Positions 45,660 through 58,000 of a stretch of 64,000 bases of DNA are shown piece after piece. Where the stretch lies: the NCBI GenBank assembly GCA_003117195.1, contig BDSI01000134.1, forward strand, positions 64,501 to 128,500. Reading direction: 5' to 3'. Below the pieces are notes generated by a model. That model worked only from the letters and a program-made list of their open reading frames with translations, did no database searches and was not told where the DNA came from. The position numbers and the translations under genes are program-made. Each line of letters begins with the position of its first letter. Position 1 is the stretch's first letter. Source of the stretch: Eudorina sp. 2006-703-Eu-15. Its lineage: Eukaryota; Chlorophyta; Chlorophyceae; Chlamydomonadales; Volvocaceae.

Positions 45660-47205
45660 AATAAGAGCTACGACGGGCGATTAAGAATGTGCGCCGATGG
45701 TTTTACAGTAAATTGTGAGCAACAGAAACCTTCACAAATTGAAGCTGGCATAAATGGTCATGTCGCTAAGCTGACCGCAGTGATTCACGTCCGTGATTTT
45801 GGGGCGACGGTTAAAGTATGGAGTACGGCGAGGCAGACCCGTTCGAAGGGTGACACCACGCACACCGTCATCTGCTTGATGCATTCTGCATATCAGCAAG
45901 GACAACTCAGATTATTGTGACAACTATATAATATTTTTCATCGCGTCATACTTCATCGTTGTCGGTTTTTTGCCAAGGGGCAGCCGGCGGCGCCTCCTCC
46001 CATTCCCGTGCGGTTCATGTGCTTTCAAAACCCAAGATGCATTCCACGCTAGAGATTCGCATCTCATACTCCTGACCATGGATCAGGAATGTTAATATTG
46101 ACATGGGGCCCTGTCGGTCGTGGTTTCACCGCGAAATAAACCGCGATGCGATCCAGGGCGACCTCCGCTCTCCCTCCCATGGTGGCTCTTCGCCGCGCAG
46201 GAAACTACTAAAGCATTTTCGAGCTTCATTGTTTGCTGAATGCATCCTCGGAGATATAGATAACGTCACATCGGGTTTCGTTGGTTAACTGCTACAGTGG
46301 CCTGCCGGCGGGCTGCAAAGCAGGTCTCGCATGTACGAGGATATTCCTCCGGCTATAATGTTGCAATAGAAAAGGGGATACGTCTTTGCCGTAATGGGCC
46401 CAAATTACAGAAGCCAGTGACGTTACACCCGAAGTATGGTAGAATGCCGCCAGCACACAATTTCCCGCCGTTTCTGCAAATAAGCTACAATCGGCACCAG
46501 TGAAAACCTAACCGAGCGACAAACGACATCAAACGACCGTGCGACGGCAATGCCGACTGTGTGGCTTTGCCACGCACTTAACTGCACAGCCACCGCAGGT
46601 CGGCGTCTGGCGGTCCCGGACTTCAGTGTCCTGTGCTCCTGCTTTGGCAGGACTTACTACATGCAACCAGCAACTGAAGTGTCGACAAAGAGCAAACAAG
46701 TCGCATAGTAGGCTACCCGGCAACTTGGCTACAGCCACTTAATACCCAAATCGCCGACAGCGGGTACCCAACCGCACGTCAGCAGAGCAGTACTGATGCA
46801 ACGCCGGACGGCCCCAAGTTAAGCCGTAAATTGGTTCCGCGCCTCCTGCGTTCGTCGTCCTGCACCGTGCAACAACCTAACACCCACAATGTCAGGTCGC
46901 CCATACCGAACGATACATGATCATTCGTGGTCTAATTCATTTACGGATGTCAAAGCTGCTCATTTGGAATCCACCTTCAAGCTCCCCCCTCCTCGCTCAT
47001 GTTACGATTGATGTGACGATCCCAAGCCAACAATCAGCCGTGCAACGCGCATGGCCGGTACCGCCACGTTAGCCTTGGGAACAACAGCAGCTCTGCGCGC
47101 ACACCCATCGGACATCAGCACTTGGGACAGCAGAGGTCATCTGCCAGTCACTGCTGTCAAAACCCTCCGACACGAAACGTCACAGGCACGAGTCGCTGCT
47201 TGCGC
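45660..47205. other. Intergenic DNA between two minus-strand genes
   Basis: Contains the promoter of the SnRK2 gene (just above 45659) and the 3' flank of the acidic-tail gene. Minus-strand TGTAA signals (TTACA on plus) occur at 46423-46427 and 46405-46409, about 780 bases beyond that gene's stop. Base composition is lower in GC and no further gene or RNA is recognised. Confidence 0.45.
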
Positions 47206-48718
47206 TCATTCGTCATCCTCGTCGTCGTCCTCGTCGTCATCGCTGCCATCACTGCCATCGTCCGAGGACGAATCGTTGTCGTCGTCCTCGCAGGCATCGG
47301 CCTCCGCGCCGCACTGCATGTCGTCACCCCCCTCCTCGTCCTCATCATCGTCCTCGTCCTCATTCGCCTGCGCGCACTCCTCATCCTCGTCGTCGTCGCC
47401 GCCATCGACGATGAAGCCGTCCATCTCCTCGTCCTCATCCTCCTCCGAGTCGTCGTCAGAGCTCTCGTCGGTTGGGGAGGCCCGCAGCACCCGGGCCACA
47501 TCCCGCTCGGAGAACTTGCGCAGCAGCTTGCGCTGGGACTTGGTGCCGTACTGCTCGATGATGGAGCGGCACTCCCACGGGCCTGAAGGAAGAAGGCAAA
47601 GTAGTAATTGAACGAAGTCATCAGCACGCAACCCACATACGAACTGGAGTTGGAACCCATGTAGGAAAAGGTTCATTGTCCAATAATTTGCGGCGCCCCA
47701 AACGCAGCATGCAGATTGGAAACTGTGGCAAAGGTGGCCATTGAGAGGTTAATGTGTAGACAGCGGATTATCATCGACGAAGACAGCCAATGTCACCACC
47801 GAACTGGAATACCCTCTGACATCGCATGCCGTTGGGAGAGATGCTCAACTTACTGAGGTGCCTATCGTCCGACTTGAAGTACAGCTCCGCCAGGACATGA
47901 CGGGCAGTTACGAGGTCGACCTCGGGGAGGAGCACCTGCAGATGGTTTCAAGCCACCTTAGATCAGCTCGTGTAGTCGTGGGCGAAATACTCAATGGTCG
48001 CAGACCACAGATACTCCGATCTGTGTTGACTGGGCACTCAAACGGGGTTGACATGTTACCTGGTCATCCATGCATCACCCCTACCCACCTGCAAGTACTC
48101 GGGCTCCCACTCGGAGCAGCATTCCACAGTGAAGGCTCGCCCCTTGGCCTCCAGCAGGCGAGCGACCTGTGACAACACCAACAAGGGACGTTGATGTGGT
48201 TCACGGCATTGTCACTACTTGGGTGTTGGCTAGGGTTTATCCCTAAGCACCCCACCGAGTATGTTTCGACTGTACAAATGCCCTTACCTTCTTGAGGCGC
48301 CAGTCACGGGCCACCAGTGCGAACATGTCAGCGGTCCATCCCTCCGTGGCCTCCAAGAGAGCGGCCACGGGCCACCGCCGCATGGCCCTGCGTACAGCAA
48401 CAATGACGGCGTCAGGGCCGTCGGATCGACGCGCGATGCAGCTTGCTAGTCTTTCGATGCACAGAGATGGAGGATGAAGCTCCAGGCATCGAGGAAGACC
48501 GGAAAGAACTAACGCAGAAACGCTGCGGACGCCCAACATATACCGTACTGGTGAGACGGCGACATAACAATACGATACCGAGAACCTGCTTACTTGCAAA
48601 GGACGTGCTCTGCATCAAGCTTCATGCACAAATCCACTAGGCGCAGCGTGCGACGGCGCCAGCCAGTAGCTGCATCGGCACCCCGACGCTGTGGGCGGGA
48701 GACCTTCGGTGAAGGCAT
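47206..48718 (-). CDS. Hypothetical protein with acidic Asp/Glu C-terminal tail, 5 exons
   Basis: Minus-strand exons 48718-48594, 48387-48288, 48166-48089, 47935-47854 and 47582-47206 join in phase to 253 residues. An acceptor-like TTCCCCAG just before 48738 leaves open a further upstream exon. The N-terminal 165 residues look helical and basic (GWRRRTLRLVDLCMKL, WPVAALLEATEGWTADMF, HVLAELYFKSDDRHL, YGTKSQRKLLRKFSERDV). The last 90 residues or so are dominated by Asp, Glu and Ser (DDDSEEDEDEE; DDDNDSSSDDGSD), a feature of nuclear histone- or ribosome-assembly proteins. I do not recognise the family and infer only a probable nuclear location. The gene is divergent from the cytochrome b5 reductase gene. 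Confidence 0.75.
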
Positions 48719-48739
48719 TGAGGCAATCAGAGTAGCAGC

Positions 48740-49376
48740 TGGGGAACAAAAGCAGGGAGGGGTAAAGTTAGCTGGAATTACGCGTAATGGATTTGGATAA
48801 CTATGATCGAGGCCGCTGTGTTAACACATAGGGCAATGCTCAACCTCAGCGCGGGAAAGACGAAAGAGACCCTGAACAGCTAATCCATCATTCAGCCGAC
48901 TGGCGATAATGAACAACTAAAGGTGGTTACAATTTGACAAGAAGAATAGCAGAAATTAGGGGGCGTTCACCGGCATGGCGCACCTCGCTTAGGCATTTTG
49001 TAGTTGAAGGCCTTTATGAAAGTCTGAAAGTTAATAACTTTGACGTTGGATGTCAATGAAGTCGTCAGGCCTTGATAAACAAGCGATTGTTTAAAAATGA
49101 TTTAAACAAGAATGAACTAAACTCCTATTCGAGATGTATAGGACAGGGTCAGAGACAATGTTGAAATTCCGGATAGGCGCGTCTTATATAGGTTCAAAAT
49201 TGAATTTGGTGGGTTTGCAAACGTACCGAGCCAACGGACAACGGTGGCCGGTGGTTTCGGAATCAGTCCTCGGAATGCAACTACCGCTTTTCCCACTATA
49301 TTATGTGTTCGTATAACGTTTATTGATTTCCGGATCCCAGACGCTCCATTAGGAAGCGAATATCGAGTGAAGGACA
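48740..49376. promoter_or_regulatory. Divergent intergenic region, probable bidirectional promoter
   Basis: A 640-bp AT-richer gap between the start of the minus-strand acidic-tail gene and the ATG of the plus-strand reductase. Both promoters must lie here unless further 5' exons exist. An AT-rich TATA-like stretch (ACTATATTATG) is at about 49294-49304, some 75 bases before the reductase ATG. Confidence 0.5.
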
Positions 49377-52300
49377 ATGCTGGCCCACGCTGCGCGCTCC
49401 TCGCGAGGTTACACCTCTCTTCTGGCAGCTGCTGCGATCTCGGGGACAGCGTATGCAGCGTTGAACTTGGATGAGAAGCTTGCCCTTAAGGTGAAGGTTT
49501 CCGCGACTCGTTCCGACATAGCGCAACATGTGGCCATGTTATCGTCCTTGTTAAACGATATTCAAGATCATTATAATTCCCAGCGGAAACAGTTGACACG
49601 GGTTCTGCGGTTGCGCGATCTTCCAGTACTTGTACACTCGTTTCAGCTGTCCGAGGAACGGTGTGCACTCTTGATTAAGTGAGATATCAGCAAACCGGGC
49701 CAGTCCACAAACGATATGTTCTGGCGCGGTCGTCTTGCAGGCGGTGCAAGCCGACGCGCCGGCCAGCAAGCAAGCCCTGGACCCGAATGAGTTCCGCGCG
49801 TTCAAGCTGAAGGAAAAGAAGCAACTTACGCGCAACACGTTCTTGTACAGGTGTGGCTCCCTGTTTATTCCGCAGCACATCTTTACCTTCTAGTTCCTCG
49901 CCGGGGTTCACCTCGACCTGTGGAACCGTGCACTTATTATCTCCGCGCATTGCCAACTCCTCTCATCCTCCCGCGACTGCAGGTTCGAGCTGCCGGATAA
50001 CCAGCCCTCCGGAATCTTCGTCGCTTCCTGCCTTGTGACCCGGTGAGGCACAGCGAAGGATGTCCTGCAAGGACGGCGTGTCATTCAGCGCCCGGTCATC
50101 ATGACGCATTCCTTGCCTGGTTCGGATGAAACCTCGGGCCTCCAATTTTGCGCACTTCAATGAACACCCTTCCAGTCCGGATTTGATCAAATGCGGCAGC
50201 TTGTGAAAGCGCCTGCGAGAGGCGTGTGATATCACGTCATCCTGGTTTGTGCCCATTGCCGCAGCGCCGTGCTCAAGGCCAAGCCGGAGGATGAGAAGCC
50301 GAAGCCCGTCATTCGGCCATACACCCCGACCTCGCCACCGGATGCCAAGGGCTATCTTGACCTCGTGGTCAAGGTGTACGACAAGGTACGGCAGTGTTCT
50401 GGTGTGTCGGAGGCGCTGCAGACGAGTTCGGGCTCTTCACGGCACGCTTGCGGATGAGGGGCCGGAGGGCAGATGAAACCGAGGAGCGCTACTGCGCTCC
50501 GGGACCGAGCCCCGAGTCCTAATCCTGGTCTACTCGGACTGCTCGCAGATCATTTCGTTAATTGAAATGAATGCGAGAAGGCTGTCAGGATGCGTCGAGA
50601 AGGCTGTCAGGGCTCTCGGGTAATGATTGCTGTCTCACCCGACCTGTGCGCGCGTTGCGCTGTTTGCAGGGCGTGATGTCCAAGCACATGGACAGCTTGA
50701 AGGTGCGCGCCTGGCCTTGGTACTGATTACATCCCGCACGCGCTGTCGTGGGTTCGGCGCAAGTTGAGAGCAGGGTGTGGATACCGCGTGAATGTGGTCA
50801 AGAACGATCGCATGGACGGGAGGGAAGCTGGGCGCCGTGTGGGGGCCCGCGCCTGTGTCCGGCATGAGGAGAGGCACGTGCCACGATGTGCGACATCCGC
50901 AATCGGGTGCCGTAGGTAGGGTTCGCTTGCGCCACCTGATGTGTCTCTTGTTTCTGTTTGCGCGTGTGCGCTTGGGGTGCGGCGCAGGTGGGTGACACCC
51001 TGGAGATGAAGGGCCCCATCAAGAAGTACCCCTACGAGGCCAACACTAAGAAGCACATCGGCATGGTGGCGGGCGGCACCGGCATCACCCCGATGCTGCA
51101 GGTGGGAGGGGGTCCTAAGTGTGTCCCCAGCCGCTTCCGGGTCTAGTGAGCTCGACGCCGGCCCGAGCTTCGAGCAGCAGGTGTCTAGGCAGTCGCGATG
51201 CGGCCGCGTGTCCTTCAGGACGAGAGCAAGCAGCAGTGGCTCAAGGAGCAGGGCTGCTGACGGCTGAAGTGAGGTTGGGGTGCCCGGTGGGACACCGGGC
51301 ACGCATTGATTCGACCCGCACCGCGCCCGACTGCGCCTGACCTGCAGGTGATTGACGCGATCCTGGACAATCCGAACGACAAGACCCAGGTGGGGCAGGG
51401 GTGATCCCGCGTTGCGCATCAGGTTGGGTGTGTTCAGCCGCCGTGGAGGTTTTAGTTTGGGGTTCGGTGGGGCTGGGGACATGTGGGGTCCGTTGTTGGC
51501 AGGCCGGCAGGGCAGGGTGTCCATTGCTTTTGGGGTGGTGCATTCTACATCCCATCCAGGGATTTGCACGAGCACTGCGTGGCCAGGGTCGTAGCAGGCG
51601 ACCACCGCCCTCCTTACTGTGGTGGTTCATGATGGTTCCGCAGGTGTCGCTCATCTACGCAAATGTGACCGAGGCCGATATCATCCTCAAGGTGGGGCGG
51701 CCTGTTAGATTGGGGCGATGGGAAGGGCCGGAGTACTCCTTGATGCGGTGCGGGGATCCCGATAATGCTGGAAATTAGCCAGCGCACACGCCCGAATCTG
51801 TGATCTTCTACCAGCAGTTTCACGAAGTTGTCATCCTAAGGTCCGGCGACGAGATCGCAGTGGATGGTGTCTATGGTGTAGTGGAATCACATCTGTCTAA
51901 CACACAGAAGGTCCCCAGATCGAAGCTGGGTAGACACAGATGCAGTATATGGCAGTCTTGGTTCCATCAAGACAGGTGGGATAGTCCTGCTATATATCCG
52001 GGGAGAAGATGTTGCACGCAAAGCAGGGTTACATTGTCCAACGCATCTGGTTGATGCCTCATGACGAATATTCGTTCCCGGCCACGGTCTGTTTGTCCTC
52101 CCCACTGTCGCCGGCAAGAGCAGGAAGGACAACACCCAGCAAAGGATCCCTGGTTTTGGCGTGCAATGAACCTGTGTGCACTGTGGTTTCATGGCCCCAC
52201 AGAGCAAGATCGACGCGCTCGCCGCCGCGAACCCGGACCGCTTCAAGGTCTACTACGTGGTGGACAAGCCCAGCTGGGGCGGCGTGTTCTGGCGCGGCGG

Positions 52301-52838
52301 CGTGGGATACATCACCAAGGACGTCCTTTCCAAGCACTTGCCGGCCCCGTCCAAGGACTCGCTGGTCATGGTGTGCGGCCCACCGGGCATGATGGACGCG
52401 ATCTCGGGCAACAAGGCGCCGGACTACTCGCAGGTATCGTGAGGAGGGTGATGGGTGTCGAGCGCGGGCGGCGGCGGGGGGTCCAGATCCAGAGGGTACG
52501 GCACCATGACGTCGCAGCGGGCATGCCCTCGGGGCGTGGCAACTGCCGAGCTGAGGGGTGACAGACGACAGGATCGACATTGGCCGCCCGCAAGTATGGC
52601 AGTGTGCCCGCTCGTGAATGACGATGCGCAGCTTGCTGTTTGTGCGGCCTGGAGCCTCCCTCCTCAGTGTGTTTACATTAGAGACCGTGTGGGTGCAACC
52701 GGATTAGGCATCCTGGCTGCCTATTTACTCGCGTCTCACCCACGCCCCACCTGCATCGCCGCAACCCAAACGCAGGGCGAGGTGAAGGGCCTGCTCAAGG
52801 AGCTGGGCTTCGACTCGTCCAACGTGTTCAAGTTCTAA
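49377..52838 (+). CDS. CBR1: NADH-cytochrome b5 reductase, 10 exons
   Basis: Flavoenzyme passing electrons from NADH to cytochrome b5 for fatty-acid desaturation and related reactions at the ER or mitochondrial outer membrane. Exons 49377-49490, 49741-49850, 49983-50042, 50265-50385, 50670-50702, 50988-51101, 51348-51389, 51644-51691, 52203-52433 and 52776-52838 agree in phase, giving 311 residues. Residues 1-30 form a positively charged start and hydrophobic segment ([16 protein letters not shown]) that would anchor or target the protein. FAD-binding RPYTPTS is at 112-118, then [17 protein letters not shown]-binding GGTGITPM at 175-182, [15 protein letters not shown] and CGPPGM at 272-277. 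The C-terminus is NVFKF, close to the Phe-x-Phe end of plant enzymes. All family hallmarks are intact and length is normal. The gene symbol follows the plant orthologue. Confidence 0.95.
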
Positions 52839-55006
52839 GAGGCGTGCGCCTGGCTTCAACGTGTTGCGACGGGTGTCTGCCGACCGCGTCTGGCGACAAC
52901 CCACACATCATCATCATCATGTGCATATGCCGTGCTGCCGCAAGGCGACCTGGTGGGTGAAGAAGAGATGACATCCCGGATCTGAGGAATTGCGGAAGTG
53001 GTTGCGCGCTCATAGCCACGTCGGGGAGACGTGTAAGGCTGCGCGGCACCTCCTGCGCGCCTGGTGAGGGGCTGCGAGGGCCTCGGAAGGCGCGAAACCC
53101 GGGAGCTGCTTAGCCAATGAGGGTATTTCGTGCGGCAGCGGGGTTGTCTTCAAGTGACGTGGTGTGTTGTAAGTGTGGTCGGCTGGTTGTGTTATGTTGG
53201 TTCATGCGGTGAGCGTCCGCACTGCGGGGCCGCAGGGCTGTACTGCCTGGTTTTTGGACTTCCATGCGGTCCAGCTGCCGGCGTGTCGTCAGCGTTGACC
53301 GCCGTGGAGCCGCTTGACCGCCGCTGTGAGTGGGCAGCGTGCTGGTTGACGTGGGTATTCGTATCCCGGGTGTGTAAGTGCCCTGCCCTGAGGCGCCGTT
53401 CCTTGGAGCCTCAGCTTCGGCGTCTCAGAATCCACCCGTCCGCAGGGGGATGGGAGGGTGTGCGCTGACGCGTGCTTGGACAGCGACGAGTGCTGCAGAT
53501 TCACAGCGCAGATCATTGCAGTCCGGACGAGAATCGGATTTCCCAAGTCGCCTGCGACAACATGCCGCCTGTCGGTATGGCGCGTTCTCAAAGAGGTAAA
53601 AAATCTGCAGCTCCACCGTCGCCAAGAGACGGAGGTATGGGCGGCGAACGGCTTCTCATTGGCATGGAGCCCTTCGCGAACCACATATTCCGTACATCTC
53701 TTCGACAGGAAACCGAGTTCCTTGGAAAGCCTGTATGAAAGGCCGTGGCAGCTGCTCCCCACAGACTCGTAGGGCAACTCCGCCCGCGCACTTCAGCATG
53801 AGAAATCTGAGGATGCGGTGCACGAACACTCTCATGCGTGCGCGTTCCGCCTGGAAGGTAACGAGACGAAACTGCTTGCCCATGACGGGGCGTTCATCAC
53901 GGCAAATGTTGATGAATGTGTCCAGGTGCCATGCTGTCTTGTCTGGTGCCATGCACACCTCACGTGCGGTAAGCCCACAGGGGGCCAGTTTTCGCCCAGA
54001 GAAAGGGTCACAATCCCTTCACCCAGAGCGGGCCCACCGTCGTTCAAGGCCCAAGTCATCCAAGTCAGCCGCCGCAGTGCACAACGGCTGCGCCAGCCGT
54101 GCGCGTGTCCATATGAGATGTGCATGTACGGGCCGTACGTGCTGTACGGAACAATCCAGATCAGATCTCGACGGGTTTCGCACGAGGGAGGGCCGAGGCG
54201 GACGCCCTTTTGCATGGGTGAAAAAACCCACTCGAGCAATGGGGAACCCCAGCGTAGTGTCTCGCATGAAGGCGGTGTCGACGGGCGCTGCAGCCCAAGC
54301 CCGGAGGTGCTCGAAGAGCCCCGGCACGCGGCCCCGGCACGCACTTCCCGCCCGCCTCGTACACGCGCTCACCCGCGCCAGTATGAGAGAGGTGTTCTGG
54401 TTATATGATTGGCGGGGCAGGCGTCGCTGCCCTGCAACAACAGCTTGCCAGCGCGGCGCTCTTAGCATACGGTACTACTACACAACAAGGAAACAGCAGT
54501 TCAACGTCAGTGGGGGGCGCGTTCGCCAGCAGCATGCTTACCGTACTTGGGGTCGTCCCTCCCTTCCTCCCCCTCTCCCTCAGCTCCCGCGTGCGCTGTC
54601 TGCGCTCTGCTGTCGCCCCTGCCGCCCCACGTCATCGCAACCGTCGCGTCGGTTGACCGTTACGTCGACAGGCAGTGTCTTCCGCCACGGTCGCGTCAAG
54701 AAAGTGCTTGTGCGGGCGTGGATGGAGGGGTGCACTGCACAACGCACTGCACAAGCGCACTCGTATCGCGCGGCGCACAATAACACAAGCAACAAACAAG
54801 CCCACCCCAGCTCCAAACCGTCATCGGCACCGCCACCTCGCACACGCGCAGGTAACCCCCAGCACCACCTCCCCCGTTTCGCGGCTCAGCCGCCGTTCCG
54901 AACACTGTGCGGCATGCGGCAGCCCAACTTCCGTCTGTCCGTTTGTCCAACCTCGAGCACAATCTGCATTGCCGCATTGGCGTCAGTCCCCTGAGTCGCC
55001 CTCGCC
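52839..55006. other. Convergent intergenic region with 3' UTRs
   Basis: Lies between the reductase stop and the stop of the minus-strand CID gene. TGTAA occurs at 53032-53036 and 53168-53172 (plus strand), plausible poly(A) signals for the reductase. Long plus-strand frames (for example 53735-54994) have no codon bias or motif and change character along their length, so they are not called. Confidence 0.5.
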
Positions 55007-58000
55007 CTAATCGGGGAACTCGGGGTCGTAGGGTGCGTCCAAGGGGTCACCGTTGCCATTGCCCATAGGGCTCCCGCCAAAGCCCCCGCTGCCGCCGCCC
55101 AGCCCCGCCAAGCCGCTGTGTTCCGCGTGCTGCTGCTGCGGGTGCTGCTGCGGCAGCGGCTGTTGCTGCTGCTGTTGCTGGTGGTGATGGTGCTGCGGCG
55201 GCATGGGAAAGGGTGGTTGCTGCTGCGGCAGGTGGTGCGGGTGCGGCGGGTGCTGCGGCGGCGGCGCAAACTGGCCGCCGGGGTGGTGAGGGTGGTGGTG
55301 GGGCGGCGGCGGGGGTCCACCGGGCGGCGGGGGTCCAGGAGGCGGCGGACCTCCGGGCCCCCCCGGCCCTCCACCGCCTCCTCCTCCTCCTCCTCCGCCC
55401 AGCATGTCTCCGAGGTTCGCCCCCAGCCGGTCGCGCTCCTCCTGCGCCCCAGGGCGTACGGCAGCGCGCCACACACAGACACAGACACACACACAGCTTT
55501 CTTATACACACATACACGTATTGCGGCTCAGGTTCTTTTTGTACACAAGACACACCCCTTGAACATCACGACGTGTAGGAGCAATAAGCTCGCCCGGCAG
55601 TCTCCAAGGCCAAGGCGCCCCACGGGTGCCCCTGAATCTCGGGGGTATAGGAAATTGGTAGACAATTTCACAAACTGCGCTGCTGCTGAATCTCGGGGGG
55701 GGGGTGGGGGCAGCCCGATCCTCTCTCCCGAACAAACACGGCGCCACGCGTCCGTGAAGCCCTCATATCTTTCCCTAGATCCCTCCGTTTAGCCATTCAT
55801 TGGATACTTTCCCTAGATCCCTCCGCGGTATTGACCCGCCCAACACACCCCGTCCCAAGGCAAGTTCCGCGGACCTTGATCCCCGTGCAGGCGCGTAATC
55901 CAAGGGGCTGGGGCCCGCCGCGGCAATTGCCCCGCAACACCCGCCGTCCGGGGCACCCCGAACTCGCACGATACGGCGGACAACCACCCAGCCGTAAGCC
56001 ATTACAGCCGACGGCCCCTCCCGAGCGCAAAGACCACCCACCCAGAAGCCAGCGCAGCTTGCAGCCCCGCACCGCACCGCGCGGACGCTGCCCTCGCCCA
56101 CCAGCCCGCACGACCCCGTCCCACCTGGCTCATGCTGGCAAAGGCGTTCGCCAGCAGCATTGCCGTCTGGTCCGAGTTGTTCGCCAGCGCCGCCGCCAGC
56201 TGGTCGATACCCGCCGAGTCCAGGGGTGGCGGCTGCGCCCCACCAGCTCCGGGACCCGGCGGCCCACCCGGGGCTCCGCCGCCGCCGCCAGCAGCCGGCC
56301 CGCCCGGCCCCGGAGGACGCGGGCCATGGCCATGGGGGCCATGGGGTCCGTGCGGTGGCGGCGGCCCGCCTTGGGGGTGGTGAGGTTGCCCGGGCGGGTG
56401 GCCGCCCCCGCCTGGGGAGGGTGCGCAGGGGTACAGGAAATTGGTGGACATTTCAAACGTAGGGGTGCGTAGGGCTGGCGGGCCCCATGAGCTGTGCGGA
56501 TATAGGTCGCGGGCGCGCCGCCCCCGGGGTGAGAGCTCGGCGTTGCCCTGGGCAATCGTGTCTGAGCGGGGCAGCCCAGGAGGGGATTAAGCGGGTTGGG
56601 CCGTTAAGCCGCCCCACACGCGGACAGGATCGGGGGGCGGGGGGTTTAATTGAGAAAAATAAATAAACTCGTAGAACGAACCGGGGGGGGTGTGTGGACA
56701 CGCCGAGATCGATATACACACGGGCCAGGAGGGGCAGCACGGAACCCTCACACACCCGAAGGCGCACGTCCAAGGCGGCCCCAGATAACGTCGCTCAGCC
56801 CCACCCTTATCCGGCACGGCGTTCCTCCCTTTCCGTCCTCCCGTTCGTTTCTCTCCCTACCTTGCTGTTGGGCCTGCGGCGGCTGCCCCGGGGGCCCTGA
56901 ATGGCCGTGCGGCAGGGGTCCTGAGCCGTGGGGCCCTGGCGGCCCGGAGCCCTGCGGCTGTAGCCCGGAGCCTTGGGGCTGTAGCTGCTGCCCCGCGCTG
57001 CCGTTGGCCGGGGGCCCGCCCGGCCCGGCGCCGTCGCCGGCACCACCACTGGCGCTGCCGCCAAAACCCGACGCACTGAGCGCCGACAACGCCCCGGCAA
57101 GGTCCGGCAGTCCAGACGGCAGCTGACCCATGGGTCCGCCACCCTGCGGTGGCCCACCCGCGCCGCCAGGCGCTCCCGGCTGCCCCCCGCCTCCCCCCAT
57201 CTGGTTCATCCCCGCCATTGGGTTCATGGGCCCGCTAGGGCCACCCATAGGGCCCATCCCCGGCGGCGGCGGCATCATCCCGGGCAGGGGCCCCAGGGGA
57301 AAGGGTGGCAGTGGCCCCAGCGGGCCCATGCCCGGACCGCCGGCCAGCGCTGCCAGGGGGTTCATGCCGGGCGGCCCGCCGGGCCCCAGCAGCGCGGCGG
57401 GGAAGGGCGGCATGCCCGGCAGGCCGAAGTGCGGCACGGAGGGGTCCATTCCGGGCATAGGGAAGGGCGGCATCATGGGCGGCATCCCCGGCAGGGCGCC
57501 CTGCAAGAAGCGACAACCCAAGACAGACGGGCGGACGGGCACACAAGGCGGGCGCAGGTCGGCGAGTAATGGCCACGGGGTCGGTGGGGTCATGCATGGG
57601 GGCCGCGTTCTTGAGTGCCTGCCGTGGCACTTGCAAACTCACAAACGCGGTGGATGCGCGAGGGTTCACCTGCTGTGGGGGGAGGCCCGATGGCATCGCG
57701 GCCGCGAGCCGCCCGCGCTGATGGAGGATGTTCCGACGGCCTCGATGCGGCTGGGGCGGCGGCCTAGAGGAGCCCGGCACAGGGTCCCCCAGGGAACCCC
57801 CCATTTTTCTATACCCCCCCCCCCCCGCGAGGGAGGGCCATGCAGACTCCTTTTAGGGCCGCTCCCTACTCTCTATTCCACTGGGGCCACCGGACGCCGC
57901 GGCGGCGGCGGTTCAGCGCGCGCCGGCCGTTTTGTCTTCGTGCCCACGCCCGCGCCCGCCCCAGACCCGCAGGCCCCCGAGGAGGAGCAGAGCCGCAGGC

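Noticed and set aside
53735..54994. 419-codon plus-strand frame between two convergent genes
   Set aside because: No codon bias or domain; it covers the expected 3' flank of both neighbours.
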